64,000 nucleotides of DNA from Phascolomyces articulosus (Eukaryota; Mucoromycota; Mucoromycetes; Mucorales; Lichtheimiaceae). The notes under the pieces were generated by a model. The model was not told where the DNA came from. It searched no databases and was given only the letters and a program-made list of their open reading frames with translations. Of this stretch, positions 22,417 through 32,629 are shown one piece after another. Numbering within the stretch: the stretch's first letter is position 1; every line of letters begins with the position of its first letter. Made by a program: the position numbers and the translations under genes. The stretch is taken from the NCBI GenBank assembly GCA_025677815.1, contig JAIXMP010000018.1:124001-188000 (forward strand), given 5' to 3'.

Positions 22417-25400
22417 AAACTGTTATGAGTGAATCAATTCAAAATTATTACAACGTCACCAATTTTCTTTTTGGAAGGCATTGGCAATTTTATGTAATAA
22501 TCAGCAAATAACTGTGTATAATAAATTGTTTTCTCCTCTTCCTTCCCTTTTGTTCTCTTGGTTTAGTTAGTCAAGTTGTTTACCAAGTTTCTTTTATTTT
22601 TCAAGTACTGTATGTAATAGATCAAGACAGTCCATGAAATCAAGTCTTTAGCAAAGATGATTTATTAATATATATTATAACTATATAAATATTCGATTTA
22701 TCTTATACTCTTTTATCTCTGGTTTTCAGCTGTATTTTTTTTATTGTCATTCTTATACCTCTGCTTATTCAGTAGTTGTGTCTCTGTATTCCTAGTGTTT
22801 TAGGGTATTGGCCAGTCGTTATTTTTTTGTTTGTTTGTTTCTGAAGCCTTCCAAATATACAGAAAATGTCAATAAAGCAACGTAGATTCAACAAGTTTGT
22901 TATCATGTAGTTTCTTCTTTTTTTTTTTTGCTTAAGTTCATCCAATGCCATGTACAAAGTGATTTCGTAAGTTATACGTAATTATAATATTCAACTTTAT
23001 TATAACGCAGCATCAGTAATAAAAGCAATGATCTTTTACGCAATGCCAGTTGAAATATCAACAATAGTGCTTATTTTATATATACCATGATATACCTATC
23101 TTTCTATTATTGTATACAACAAGGAAAGACACGTTTTTCTTTTTTTTAATAGGTTCATTAATGAAAAGCGTATACGCACACTACCATTTATTGATCAACA
23201 ATTATTTGAACAACATGATACGTACTACTGATTAATGACTATATTCAAGTTCGTGCTTACTAAAAACAACTTTCCCATTTGTGACGCCATTGTATGAGCA
23301 TAAAATTTGGTTTATTTATTTTTTGATTGTTACGTTATTTTGGAAATGATGTTTACTATTACGGCGTGACACTCCTGCCTGTAATTCAAAGAGAAGTACC
23401 ATCCGTTTACTATATAGTATGGTGTTTTTTAGAATGCCATGTCTTGAAACACAAAAGTGGATGCACCATATGTACACAGTAAAAAGTCTCAAACAAAAAG
23501 AAGAAACTCCATTAACGTTGGAAGAGTGTTGCACCAGCTATTTTTTTAAGTATAATAATTATTATTTATGGAGGTCATGGTTGATGATATATTAGCGATC
23601 TACCTTTTTTTCATGCTTTGGTCGATATCATATCATACTAGCATATAATAAGTAACTTTATTTTGGATAAAATGATCTCCACCGTTTTCGAAAAACCTGT
23701 ATACAGTTGTTTTTTTGTTGCGTATTATTTGTATTGCGACTCTGAATAGGGATCTTGTTTTTGAGGGAGAGCATACCTGGGTTTTATGTACCTCAAAATA
23801 AGAAAGTAAACTTTAATTGATTTTTGGTGCTAACAAATACATGTTTTAAATTATGACAATTTAAGGATTGTTATTCAATTAAAAAAAATGTGCAGCGGTC
23901 ATTTGTATGGCTTCTATTTCTGGCGCGAAAAGAAAAAGTTATCTTGTTGGCCGTTGGACCTTATTTGAACGAAAAAAGATAACACACAATACTTTTAAGC
24001 GGATCAGACAAAAGTAATACAGTTAAAACCTAGAGACACATGTAGTTTTTCTTATTATTTATTAATAGATACTTTATTATACAATGCTTAATACCAGGAG
24101 GAATTGAAATAGAAAACAAAAATTTGCTTTCATTATCGAACCTCTCTCCTGATGTTGATCATAGGCGTGCACTACTTTTATTCTATCACTATGTTGTATT
24201 TTTCGAAAGTGGAGAGATTTCGGGCGTATCCTGTTCCGAAATCAAATATACGTATAGCTCCCATTTCAGTTATTTGAGGCACATCCTATACTATTCCAAC
24301 CAACTTTTTCATGCATAATTCTCTTAAATTGGAAGTGGTTGACGCAAAAATATCGAAAGGAGTTTTTGCCGCTTTGTTGATATCCTGTATGCGCTAAGTC
24401 TATTTTTTTTATTTTGCATCAAAAGGTGAAGAAAAGCAACACTCTCTTTCTCCTAACAAACCATCAACTTGGAAAATGAGATCCTCCATTTTGGGTTTTC
24501 CAGAGTGGCACAGTTATAGATTATTATGCGTGTTCGAGAGATACATCATTTGTTCATTGATTGTTTCATAACTTGTCGTTACAACATCCATTTTAATGTT
24601 ATGCAGATCCAGATGAAGTAGTAGGTATCCTACAGGGGCAGTAACAAGAGCTGATTAAAACTCTTGCATAACACATGATATACGTTATCATCATGACCAT
24701 TTTTAATATAAATACCACGAATTTTCTTTTTTTTTTTCGATTATTACATTTATCTGTCATCTTTTTTAAAGAAAATCAACAATGACAGATTACGATATTA
24801 CTGGGTTCTCTTCCACGTAAGCTAAAGAAAAACATATGCTTCGCTTCTTTTTTATTCAAATCAATATAATTTATTCATGATATGCCTTTATATCCAATTA
24901 TTCCTTTGTTTACCATAGGGATACACCGTTCAAGGTCAAGAAAATACAACACCATGTTGATCCACTAAGTGACTACGAAGTATACATAAAGATCAAAACC
25001 TGTGGTGTTTGTTTTTCTGATCTGAAATATTATAATATACCTAATACCATCTTGGGTTATGAAGCTGTAGGACGAATTATCCAAGTGGTGTCAAGATTTC
25101 AAGTCTCAAGAAAGGTGGTTTCGTCGGTTTCTCATTCATGAGAAAATCTTGTTTGGATTGTATACTATACCACTCGGGTGTTGATATTATGTGTCGTGAT
25201 AAGTAATGTTTCCTGTAGGGCAAAATAACGGGTTTGCTTCTGGTGCTGTATGTGATGGTTGATTTGTTTACAAGATTCCAGAGGTATTGAAGCAAAATAT
25301 GCAGGTTGGTACTCTGATCTATAATGTTAGAGGATCACTCAAAAGTATAGAATGATCAATCTATGTATACTGTTTTAATGTTAGGACCATTAATGTGTGG

Positions 25401-26123
25401 TGGATCCAGTATTTTCTCGAACTTCTATAATTCCAAGAAAAGTTCATTGGCATGCGTCGCTGTTGTGGGTATTGACGGACTTGGCCACCTTGCTTTACAA
25501 TCTGCTAACTCATGTGGTTGTAATGTCACTACCATTTCAACTTCTTAAATAAGGAAAATATAGAAATGATTGCTTGCTGTGGGTATGTGTTAAGAATAAT
25601 GAGGAGGACTCTGAAGTCCAAGAGTAGAATGTGTCTATTGTGAAAAATAAGGATGTAGACGAATGGATTGTATTTCATCAGTATGTTTAACATATTAAAT
25701 GTGATATAAGATGATAAAGAGGCTGAAGCATGCAAGTTTGGTGCACACGATTATTGGTGCTCAAAAAGATTTTTTTTCCTGAGTTCATTGAAAAGACTGA
25801 GAAGTTTGACTTTATCTTGTTTACAGTGGCTGATAATATTGACTACCAACCCTATATTAATTCGTTGGCTTCGTGAGTATATATAAAACAGTGATTTAAC
25901 AAGGATAGGGTAGCCTAGTCATTTTTATTATATAAATGGAGGAAGAGGGGTGCGTTTTTTTTTTGGTGATTTTTTCCTGCAAGATATAATTTGAAGAGCG
26001 ACTGAATAGTAGTGCATCAGAAGGAAAAGCCGTCCTTTTTTTTACGATATATAATGGTAATAAAGTGATTGAATATGCTCTACTGCGCTTTACTATTTTA
26101 TCACTTATTCCTTCTATTCCATT

Positions 26124-28307
26124 ATGTCGTTCCCTCAATTCCCTGATGGTGATTTAGAGCATGAAATTACTTTTAATAAAAAAGGTTATGACATGTTCAT
26201 TGGCTGGTAGCTTGCACATTTAAGCCGTGATATAAATAAAAGTTGTAAGACCTACTACAAAAAATGCATGGGTGGCATTCAATGCACTAACTGTAACGTG
26301 TGGGTGAGACCGAAATCATCGACGAAATTGATCGAAGACCAGCTTACGAGAGGCTGCATCACTTGCAGAGAACACGCTTTGATTCATGTTGATTGTACTG
26401 TAAAAGTACAGTTTGACATTAAAAACAAGACTGGTAACATTAACTTTTCGATGACGGGTTTCAATAATTACTATAGATTAAAGAGGCTATTAAGTGGAAT
26501 CGATCAATCTGGCTGTGTGGGAAGATTATTACGCAGGACGGTGTGTATAAGTATATAACAAACTAATCTATTTTATCCTTAAATAGGTGTATTGCATCAA
26601 AAGGGAACACACAGTCATGGCAAATTTATTCCACTTCATTTCACCATGGAAACGCTGGAAAAGGTTGAGGAACGTGTTTTAGAATTTCCGGCTGAAAAAC
26701 CATATGGTTTGAAGATGGGTACAAGTCCAATTCGTGTTCAAAAGCCAGCAAGACCAATCAGCAATATTGATCTTAATCTTCGCAACATGGGCACCATAAA
26801 ACGACTTCAACGTAATTACCTTGTCAAGAATGACAAGTTGCAATCATCTCAACCTGCGCTGGAGTCTGTCCATATGGAACTTGCCGATCTGACGAAGGAA
26901 TTTCCAGGCTACCTCCAATCTGCAGATATTACTCCTGGTAATATGTGTATCACATTTAGTGCTCCTGGTATTGCTGCAAAGGCCGATTTCAAAAAGCATC
27001 CAATGCTTACTGATGTCACTTACAACTGTTTTACGAAAGGATACTATCTTTGTTCGACTAATATTTACTTTGAAGAACTAGATAAGTTTGCAGTTATCTT
27101 CCAAGGTGTACTGGATGGGTTGTCTATGATTCATTTTAAAAGCTATTTCCTAACTCTTTTCAAGACTTTCAACGTTGTTTTCGGAGACATGAAAAAAATC
27201 ATTGATATGAATTTTTCTGGATTGGTAAGTACATGTTTATAGTTGGTATATTTTATTATAGCGTCAGTGTATTATATAGAATGGATAAAATGGGTAGAAA
27301 GGAAATAATACAGTTGTCATGTACGACTTGTAATAAATACGAGTATCATAGTTAGTTGGATTTGGATATGTGGAGATACTGGATTGAGGAGGATGAATTG
27401 TAAATGTAATATTTATTTATCAGTTGGCATATTATCTTATAAATAAATGCATGAACCTGTTTATCTATCGACTTGATAGTGTTGATTGTGTGTGTGTGGA
27501 GATGAATCGATGTACGATCGTATGCAATACTGATGTATATTATTATGTATGAAATGGTGTGCTAGGTGATGGATTTCTCGCAGGCGCAGCGCCAAGGCTT
27601 CCTAATGGCTTTCCAAAAGGCATTCCCTACCAGTATCATCCAACCTGAGAGTTTGCTGAAGGGATGCTATCATCACTGGAAGCAGTCTGTTCAGCGTATT
27701 GTCAGTAACCATGCAATTGTACCAGCAGGCCATGATGTTGATTTCATTGATCTCACTGACATCATGTATAATGCTGTGAGTTTAAATACATATGACCGGG
27801 CTGTTCAACAGATCCGGGATGATTATCCTAATGCTAAGAAATGGCTTGATTGGTGGGTTAGAGATGAAATTGCTGGGATGATCTTTAAATCCAAGGGATG
27901 GCTCAAGGACGAATTACAAGCGCACTCCACCCGTACAACAAACGGTATTGAATCATTTCATCGTGATTTATATCGTGTTGTCGAAACGAAAAAGCCCGTG
28001 ATCCAAACTATGTACCAAATGTTTGTCTACCTCAATTCTTTTGAGTTGGATTTTGAACACGTTGACAAAGGTGGTCATGCGGATTACAAAAGAAAAAAGA
28101 CGAGGTATGAATCTATCCAGTTGGTGATATATAGTAGCCTAATATAATACTGTATCAATTAAGTTTTTATGTATGTATATACAATACTTGTATTTTTATA
28201 GTAAACCCCGTGAAATCAAGAAATTTGTCAACGATGGTCGTGCTCCTGATACGTCAAAGACTTTGTTGGAACTTGGTAACCTTTATGACATCTATGAGTC
28301 GCCCTAA
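26124..28307 (+). pseudogene. MULE-type DDE transposase with GCM/WRKY-like zinc finger, one nonsense codon
   Basis: The ATG at 26124 opens MSFPQFPDGDLEHEITFNKK; an in-frame TAG at 26208-26210 interrupts the frame, which then continues. The Cys/His finger follows (CKTYYKKCMGGIQCTNC, then RGCITCREHALIHVDC). A short intron lies near 26540-26587, and a longer one (27225-27565, 341 bp) has GT-AG ends. The MULE catalytic core is visible: first Asp in HPMLTDVTYNCF, second Asp in VMDFSQAQRQGF, the C/H pair in LLKGCYHHWKQ, and Glu in RTTNGIESFHRDL. A last exon from about 28202 ends LYDIYESP at 28307. If the TAG is a sequencing or recoding artefact the enzyme would be complete. Family placement rests on these motifs. 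Confidence 0.8.
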
Positions 28308-28379
28308 TTTATCCTTATATATAGATATTGAGACCATTAAGATACGTTGTTTTTATTATATTAACGGATTGAACATATC

Positions 28380-28640
28380 ATGGTAGGTTTTGAAAAGAAG
28401 AAAAAGGAGGAAAAAAAGAAGAAAGAAGATGAAGAGAAGAAGAAGAAAGAAGAAAAGAAGAAGAAAGAGGAAAAGAAGGATGAAAAGAATGAAGAGAAGA
28501 AAAGTGCATCCGATAGACGAAGCGAACGAGCTGCGAGACATGCTGAACGGATAAAGGAAAATAAAAAGAGAAGCAAAACGGACGGTTCCAAACGAGAGTC
28601 GAAGAGAAGAAAGACTGATAGCCGTGATGCTGATAGGTGA
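28380..28640 (+). CDS. Lys/Glu-rich charged ORF within the MULE
   Basis: An 86-codon frame made almost wholly of K and E runs, followed by SASDRRSERAARHAERIKEN and a basic end. It lies between the transposase stop and the OTU frame. It could be a charged linker or nuclear-localising N-terminus of the OTU protein joined by splicing (a GTGAGT donor follows at about 28637), or a separate product. The opposite strand's Ser/Phe frames are shadows of this purine-rich tract. Confidence 0.4.
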   Translation: MVGFEKKKKEEKKKKEDEEKKKKEEKKKKEEKKDEKNEEKKSASDRRSERAARHAERIKENKKRSKTDGSKRESKRRKTDSRDADR

Positions 28641-28785
28641 GTCGCATACTGGAAAACATGGTAAGTATATAGTTCAATGTTACCAATCGACATAATTTAC
28701 ACTCTATAGATCAATCCATAACGAAAGAAAGTTTAAAATTTTATGACTTTCTTGTGTCTCGGCAGACGTACTTGAGCAATGTCAT

Positions 28786-29373
28786 TTGGATGCTGATGAT
28801 GTTTTGGGATGGTTTAATCCTAAAGGTGACGGAAATTGTGGTTGGAGGGCTGCATCTGTTGTTTTGAATAATGATGAGTGTCATTATGATATTGTTAAGT
28901 TGACTATGAAACATACTCTTGAAAAAGAGAAAGTCTTCTTCACAACTCTGTTTGGTAATGATGAACAATATGATTATGTTCTAGCCAAACTTTCTCAATC
29001 TGAGGGAGCTATTCTCCAGGGAAGATATTGGTTTGATGTATTAGACTGTCCACGAATATTAGCACATGCATATAACTGCCCTGTTATTGTCTATTCTTAT
29101 TATTTGAATGGTTTTGATGCTTACAATATTCATGCAGCAACATTCCTGCCTTTTAGGGAACCTGAAAAAGATGCTAATGGTTGTATTGTTGACATTGCTC
29201 CTATCATTCTCTATTTAAAAGGGAATCATTTTCAGCTGATTGTAATCAAAGATGATGCTGTAGATAGGGTCAAGTGGCCAAAGCTTTTCCCTGGATATGA
29301 ATCCATTTATTCACACCACAACATCCCTAGATCATGGTTAAACTTGTACGAACCCAGATGTCAAAATTTTTAG
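28786..29373 (+). CDS. OTU-family cysteine protease carried by the transposon
   Basis: OTU proteases cleave ubiquitin or ubiquitin-like chains. The catalytic D-x-x-C motif is present as KGDGNCGWRAAS, and the matching His block appears late as GNHFQLIVIKDD; the spacing of about 130 residues fits the family. WFDVLDCPRILAHAYNCPVI and IILYLKG are family-like core strands. 195 residues are counted from the ATG at 28786, but a good acceptor (TGTGTCTCGGCAG) lies 20 bp upstream and the frame is open back to it (VLEQCHLDADD), so the true product may be spliced to an upstream exon. The frame is undamaged, in contrast to the transposase. Its role in transposition is unknown. Confidence 0.75.
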   Translation: MDADDVLGWFNPKGDGNCGWRAASVVLNNDECHYDIVKLTMKHTLEKEKVFFTTLFGNDEQYDYVLAKLSQSEGAILQGRYWFDVLDCPRILAHAYNCPVIVYSYYLNGFDAYNIHAATFLPFREPEKDANGCIVDIAPIILYLKGNHFQLIVIKDDAVDRVKWPKLFPGYESIYSHHNIPRSWLNLYEPRCQNF

Positions 29374-29712
29374 ATTATACAAATCATCTTACACTTATAT
29401 TTATCTCCTAAACCAATATAGAATTACACATGCTAAATAGCCTATGGAAGTAGATAGGTCTTTCTCTTTTTTTTAAGCTTTTGTGGGTAAGGGGAATATA
29501 GTATCATGCTATTGCAGGTGATAGATCTTTATTTGTACAATTATATTATTTGTGATGATTTAGCGCATACGTGTGTAAGCAACGCAGTGAGTAGTTATTG
29601 TAGATTACCCAATGAAGTTTTACTAATAATGCTAAGTCATTGATGCACATTTTTTTTATGCAAAATAATAAAATCGATAAGTTTTACCTATTTTCATACA
29701 AAAAAATAAATG

Positions 29713-29916
29713 TCACCAAAAAAAATATGATTTTTCCACCAAAAAAAAAACCTCTTGCCAGTTTCACCAAAAGAATTTCACCAAAAAAAATACGCTTCAA
29801 ATATTTTTATAGTACATATATACAGACGGAGTCTGAGGCTTAAAATTATTGTGGCAAAGCACCAAAAGAAAATGTGGCAAAGCACCAAAAACCTGAAATT
29901 TCACCAAAAAAAAAAC
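29713..29916 (+). repeat. Subterminal CACCAAAA motif array of the MULE
   Basis: Seven CACCAAAA(A)n motifs lie within about 200 bp of the element's right end, several preceded by TTT, and two within a repeated GTGGCAAAGCACCAAAA. The left end has one in inverted orientation (TTTTTGGTGATTTT). Clustered subterminal motifs are typical transposase-binding sites. Confidence 0.75.
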
Positions 29917-30405
29917 TGTACTCGAGGAAGAGGACAAAGAGTTATAAGAGTTATATATTATTAAAACTAATACGTAAATACATATAACCAAATGTTTTTG
30001 AAATATTATTTTGCATTTATAGCAATGGAGAATTTAAAACTGTGGGCATTCCACATAATGAACTTAAGCTTGGTGCCACTGTGCCATTTATTGTGGACCA
30101 AAAGAAATTGACTGGAAATATTGCAGATGGTAGAAAGATCAATACGTTCATGTTGAAGTTTGGCGCTCGAAATAAGATTCTACCACAAATCGAAGAGGTC
30201 CGTTCGGTAAAACAATATAATTTTAGTTTCTGATTATGATTATTATGATAATATAGAATAGTTTTATATTGATGGTTTTTTATGGTTCTTATGTATATAG
30301 ACTGAGCAAGGCATTGAAGATGGTATGAATCATCTCCATGATGGAAAGGCTCGATATCACCCTGTCTTGATTGTACCAGACAATGTAACAGAAAATCAGA
30401 GATAG

Positions 30406-32629
30406 AATGACAAATAGCCTTTTCAAAATACCTATAGCATGGGATCACTTGTTTCTTTTTCCCTTTATATACCTCAAAAAACCCTTTATTAAAAACAGTA
30501 TTTGTACTTTCATACCGAACAATTTTATTTTTTGTATCGATACAATGACCACAAAGCATATCATAACCAACTATTCCGAAAATTGTTGTTTTGACAAATT
30601 CACACATTAAAATATGCATTACACCATATATAGGAAGCATGAGAAAATGTCCAATAGGCTGAGTATATTTATTATATATGCACATAACAATGAATGTAGC
30701 ACAGAAGCCATTGGTTGCCTGGATATTTTGTCTATTGTGATCACCAAATGGAATGCGTGAATGGATAATGGGCCAGGAATCTAGCTAACAGCTAGTTTTC
30801 TTGGAACTTATGCTGTTTGCTTTTGCTATAACAACATTATGCTTTTCTTTGGTCTCTTAGAATGTCATGATGTTGTCTTTCTAAGTTGAATTCGATTTTA
30901 ATGGCAACACCCGTAATAACCATAACTTTTTAACAAATAGAAGATCAAGTATATAATATTCGAGAGTTGGCGAATTGCATAATTTTATGGAAAGGAGAAG
31001 TATTCTAGACCGAATATGTCATGTACTTACGCTGTGCCTATCCCAAAAACTCGACCAAATGCAGAATAAATCCATAACGATTTATTCCCTGGTACAAATA
31101 GTTGTATAACATCTACAAAGAGTGTTCGCGTCCTATCCTAATGGTCTATTTTATGATACGTATCCAAAAAAACAGTATAGATTCATCCATGGCAGTTCTT
31201 CTTATTTTAAGATCTATGATGGTGTTGGCAGATAAAACAATTATATTCACATATAAAAAAAGTGATAGGTCGATGAGGAGAAAGAAACGCCAGTTGAGTT
31301 ACACCATGTATTTGTATAGAGCAAAAATTTATAAAAGATATCGATTTATTGGTTGCGTAGCAATGTTATTAACACACGTATTCCCTTCTGTATTGCCCTG
31401 TAACTGATTAAAAATGCAGTAATGACAGTGTTTGTTTTTGGTTTATAATAAATAGGCGATTTCAATTATTTGGATTTGTATTAACAAACTTTATGGTGTA
31501 AACAGATTGAACCAACTTGACCTATAAAGAAAAAAACACAGTGGTGCGGTTACCCTGGAAATAACTCCATTATTGGGTGTTTAACAACCCAACAGTTCAT
31601 AGAGACAAACAAAAGATAGCTTCCCACACTCAATCGCACTATAAATAGTAACTAGCCCTAGAGAATTGCACAGAATTTAGAAATAAATTATTTGACAGTA
31701 GTATCACGCTGCTCTGGTTGATATAGAAGTAATAGAAAGTACAAAACAACTTTTACAACGGGCAGTAATACTTGCCTTATGGATTGATCAACCCAATCGT
31801 CGCTAGTTCTCCGAGTAGTACTACGAGTTTCTATAGTACTTAATTCAAATGAGTTTGGGTATCTTTTTTATTTTCACTTCTTCCTAGCACAACCTAAACA
31901 AAATAAGGTACAAAAATTTATCCTTTTTTTTTTCGCAATCACCTGAGCCAACTTTTCCTTAAATACGTAAAATCACGTATAATTTTGAGCCGATGGGCCG
32001 CGTCGTTCTCTTGACATTTTTCCTCTCTCGTCATTTATCGTCAGAGGACACCATTATATAGCATCCAATATACGAATAACTACTAGCAAATAGCTTCTAT
32101 TCGCCCCCAACAACGCAGACAAAATGTTTCATAACTAAAATGAGGTCCAACGTGATTCTGAAATAGAGTTTTGGTATGACACGATAGATAATAAACGATT
32201 ATTGGATGGATTCTTGAGCAACTTCCAAACATATAGAAAGAAGGGTATAATCCGCCGTAATTAAATCTACTCAATTTACTAAATGGGATTTTCGTCACAC
32301 GTGCTGAAAATAATCAGAGTCTGGGGAAGTAAATAATGCACAGATCCACAAAAAAAAAATGAATGTAGGCTATGCAGAAACAAAGCGATGGATCCGAATT
32401 ATACGTTGGATGGTGTTACATTAACTGTATCTTACGATAATACATGTAAATAATCATCATAATCATAATTCAAGAGCTTAAAACACGACAATGTATTTTG
32501 GTATATTTACTTTATTATTTTACAAAAAATTGGCACAGAAAGAAGCGTTATCTTTTCAAAAGGGAAAGAGAGAGAAAGAGAGAGAGAGAGCTATATATAT
32601 TTTTTTTTGATGAAAAAAAAAGAGGTTGT
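30406..32629. other. Intergenic, no gene supported
   Basis: AT-rich. The region near 31110-31260 has a partly open frame with coding-like words (YPNGLFYDTYPKKQYRFIHG) interrupted by stops, possibly a relic. The catalase 3' UTR lies just below 32630, next to an AGAGAG run at about 32565-32590. No promoter or RNA gene recognised. Confidence 0.4.

Larger units (their letters stand above)
20133..24781. other. Spacer between ADH and its decayed copy, with exon-like relics
   Basis: About 4.6 kb of very AT-rich DNA. Besides the three small items listed separately (near 21.1, 21.9 and 22.3 kb), I see no gene. A GTGTGTGTGT stretch occurs near 21620 and a T run near 22920. The remaining frames are short and lack domains. 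The region probably contains relics of inserted sequence that separated the duplicated dehydrogenases. Confidence 0.4.
25949..29923 (+). mobile_element. Mutator-like (MULE) transposon with OTU protease, in ADH pseudogene intron
   Basis: Bounded by the direct repeat GAGGAAGAGG at 25939-25948 and 29924-29933, a 10-bp duplication as expected for Mutator superfamily insertion. The ends are short imperfect inverted repeats: left GGTGCGTTTTTTTTTTGGTG and, complemented, right GAGTACAGTTTTTTTTTGGT, both followed by GAWWTTT. Length 3,975 bp. Content in order: MULE-type transposase with an N-terminal zinc finger, a Lys/Glu-rich ORF and an OTU-type cysteine protease, all on the plus strand, then an array of CACCAAAA motifs near the right end. 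The host intron's GT and AG ends are preserved outside the element. An in-frame stop early in the transposase suggests this copy is inactive. Confidence 0.85.
24782..30405 (+). pseudogene. Decayed tandem copy of the alcohol dehydrogenase, split by a transposon
   Basis: Same exon order as the intact gene upstream. Exon 1 (24782-24816) encodes MTDYDITGFSS; exon 2 (from about 24920) keeps FKVKKIQHHVDPLSDYEVYI. Lesions: a frameshift after IIQV near 25087, stops after IMCRDK near 25203, and further damage at 25550-25880. Zinc ligands are also altered: CGVCFSD replaces CGVCHTD, and GYEAVG replaces GHEAVG. The last exons (from 30022: GEFKTVGIPHNELKLG; and from 30301: GIEDGMNHLHDGKARYHP) are well preserved and end at TAG 30403-30405. 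Between them, in the intron matching intron 4 of the intact gene, sits a 4-kb Mutator-like element. Loss of the gene probably preceded or accompanied the insertion. Confidence 0.9.

Noticed and set aside
28356..28693. Long Ser/Phe/Leu frames on the minus strand
   Set aside because: Shadows of the purine-rich K/E-coding tract on the plus strand.
31102..31407. 101-codon plus frame in the spacer left of catalase
   Set aside because: No domain, mostly AT-driven residues; other frames in the same place look equally (un)coding.
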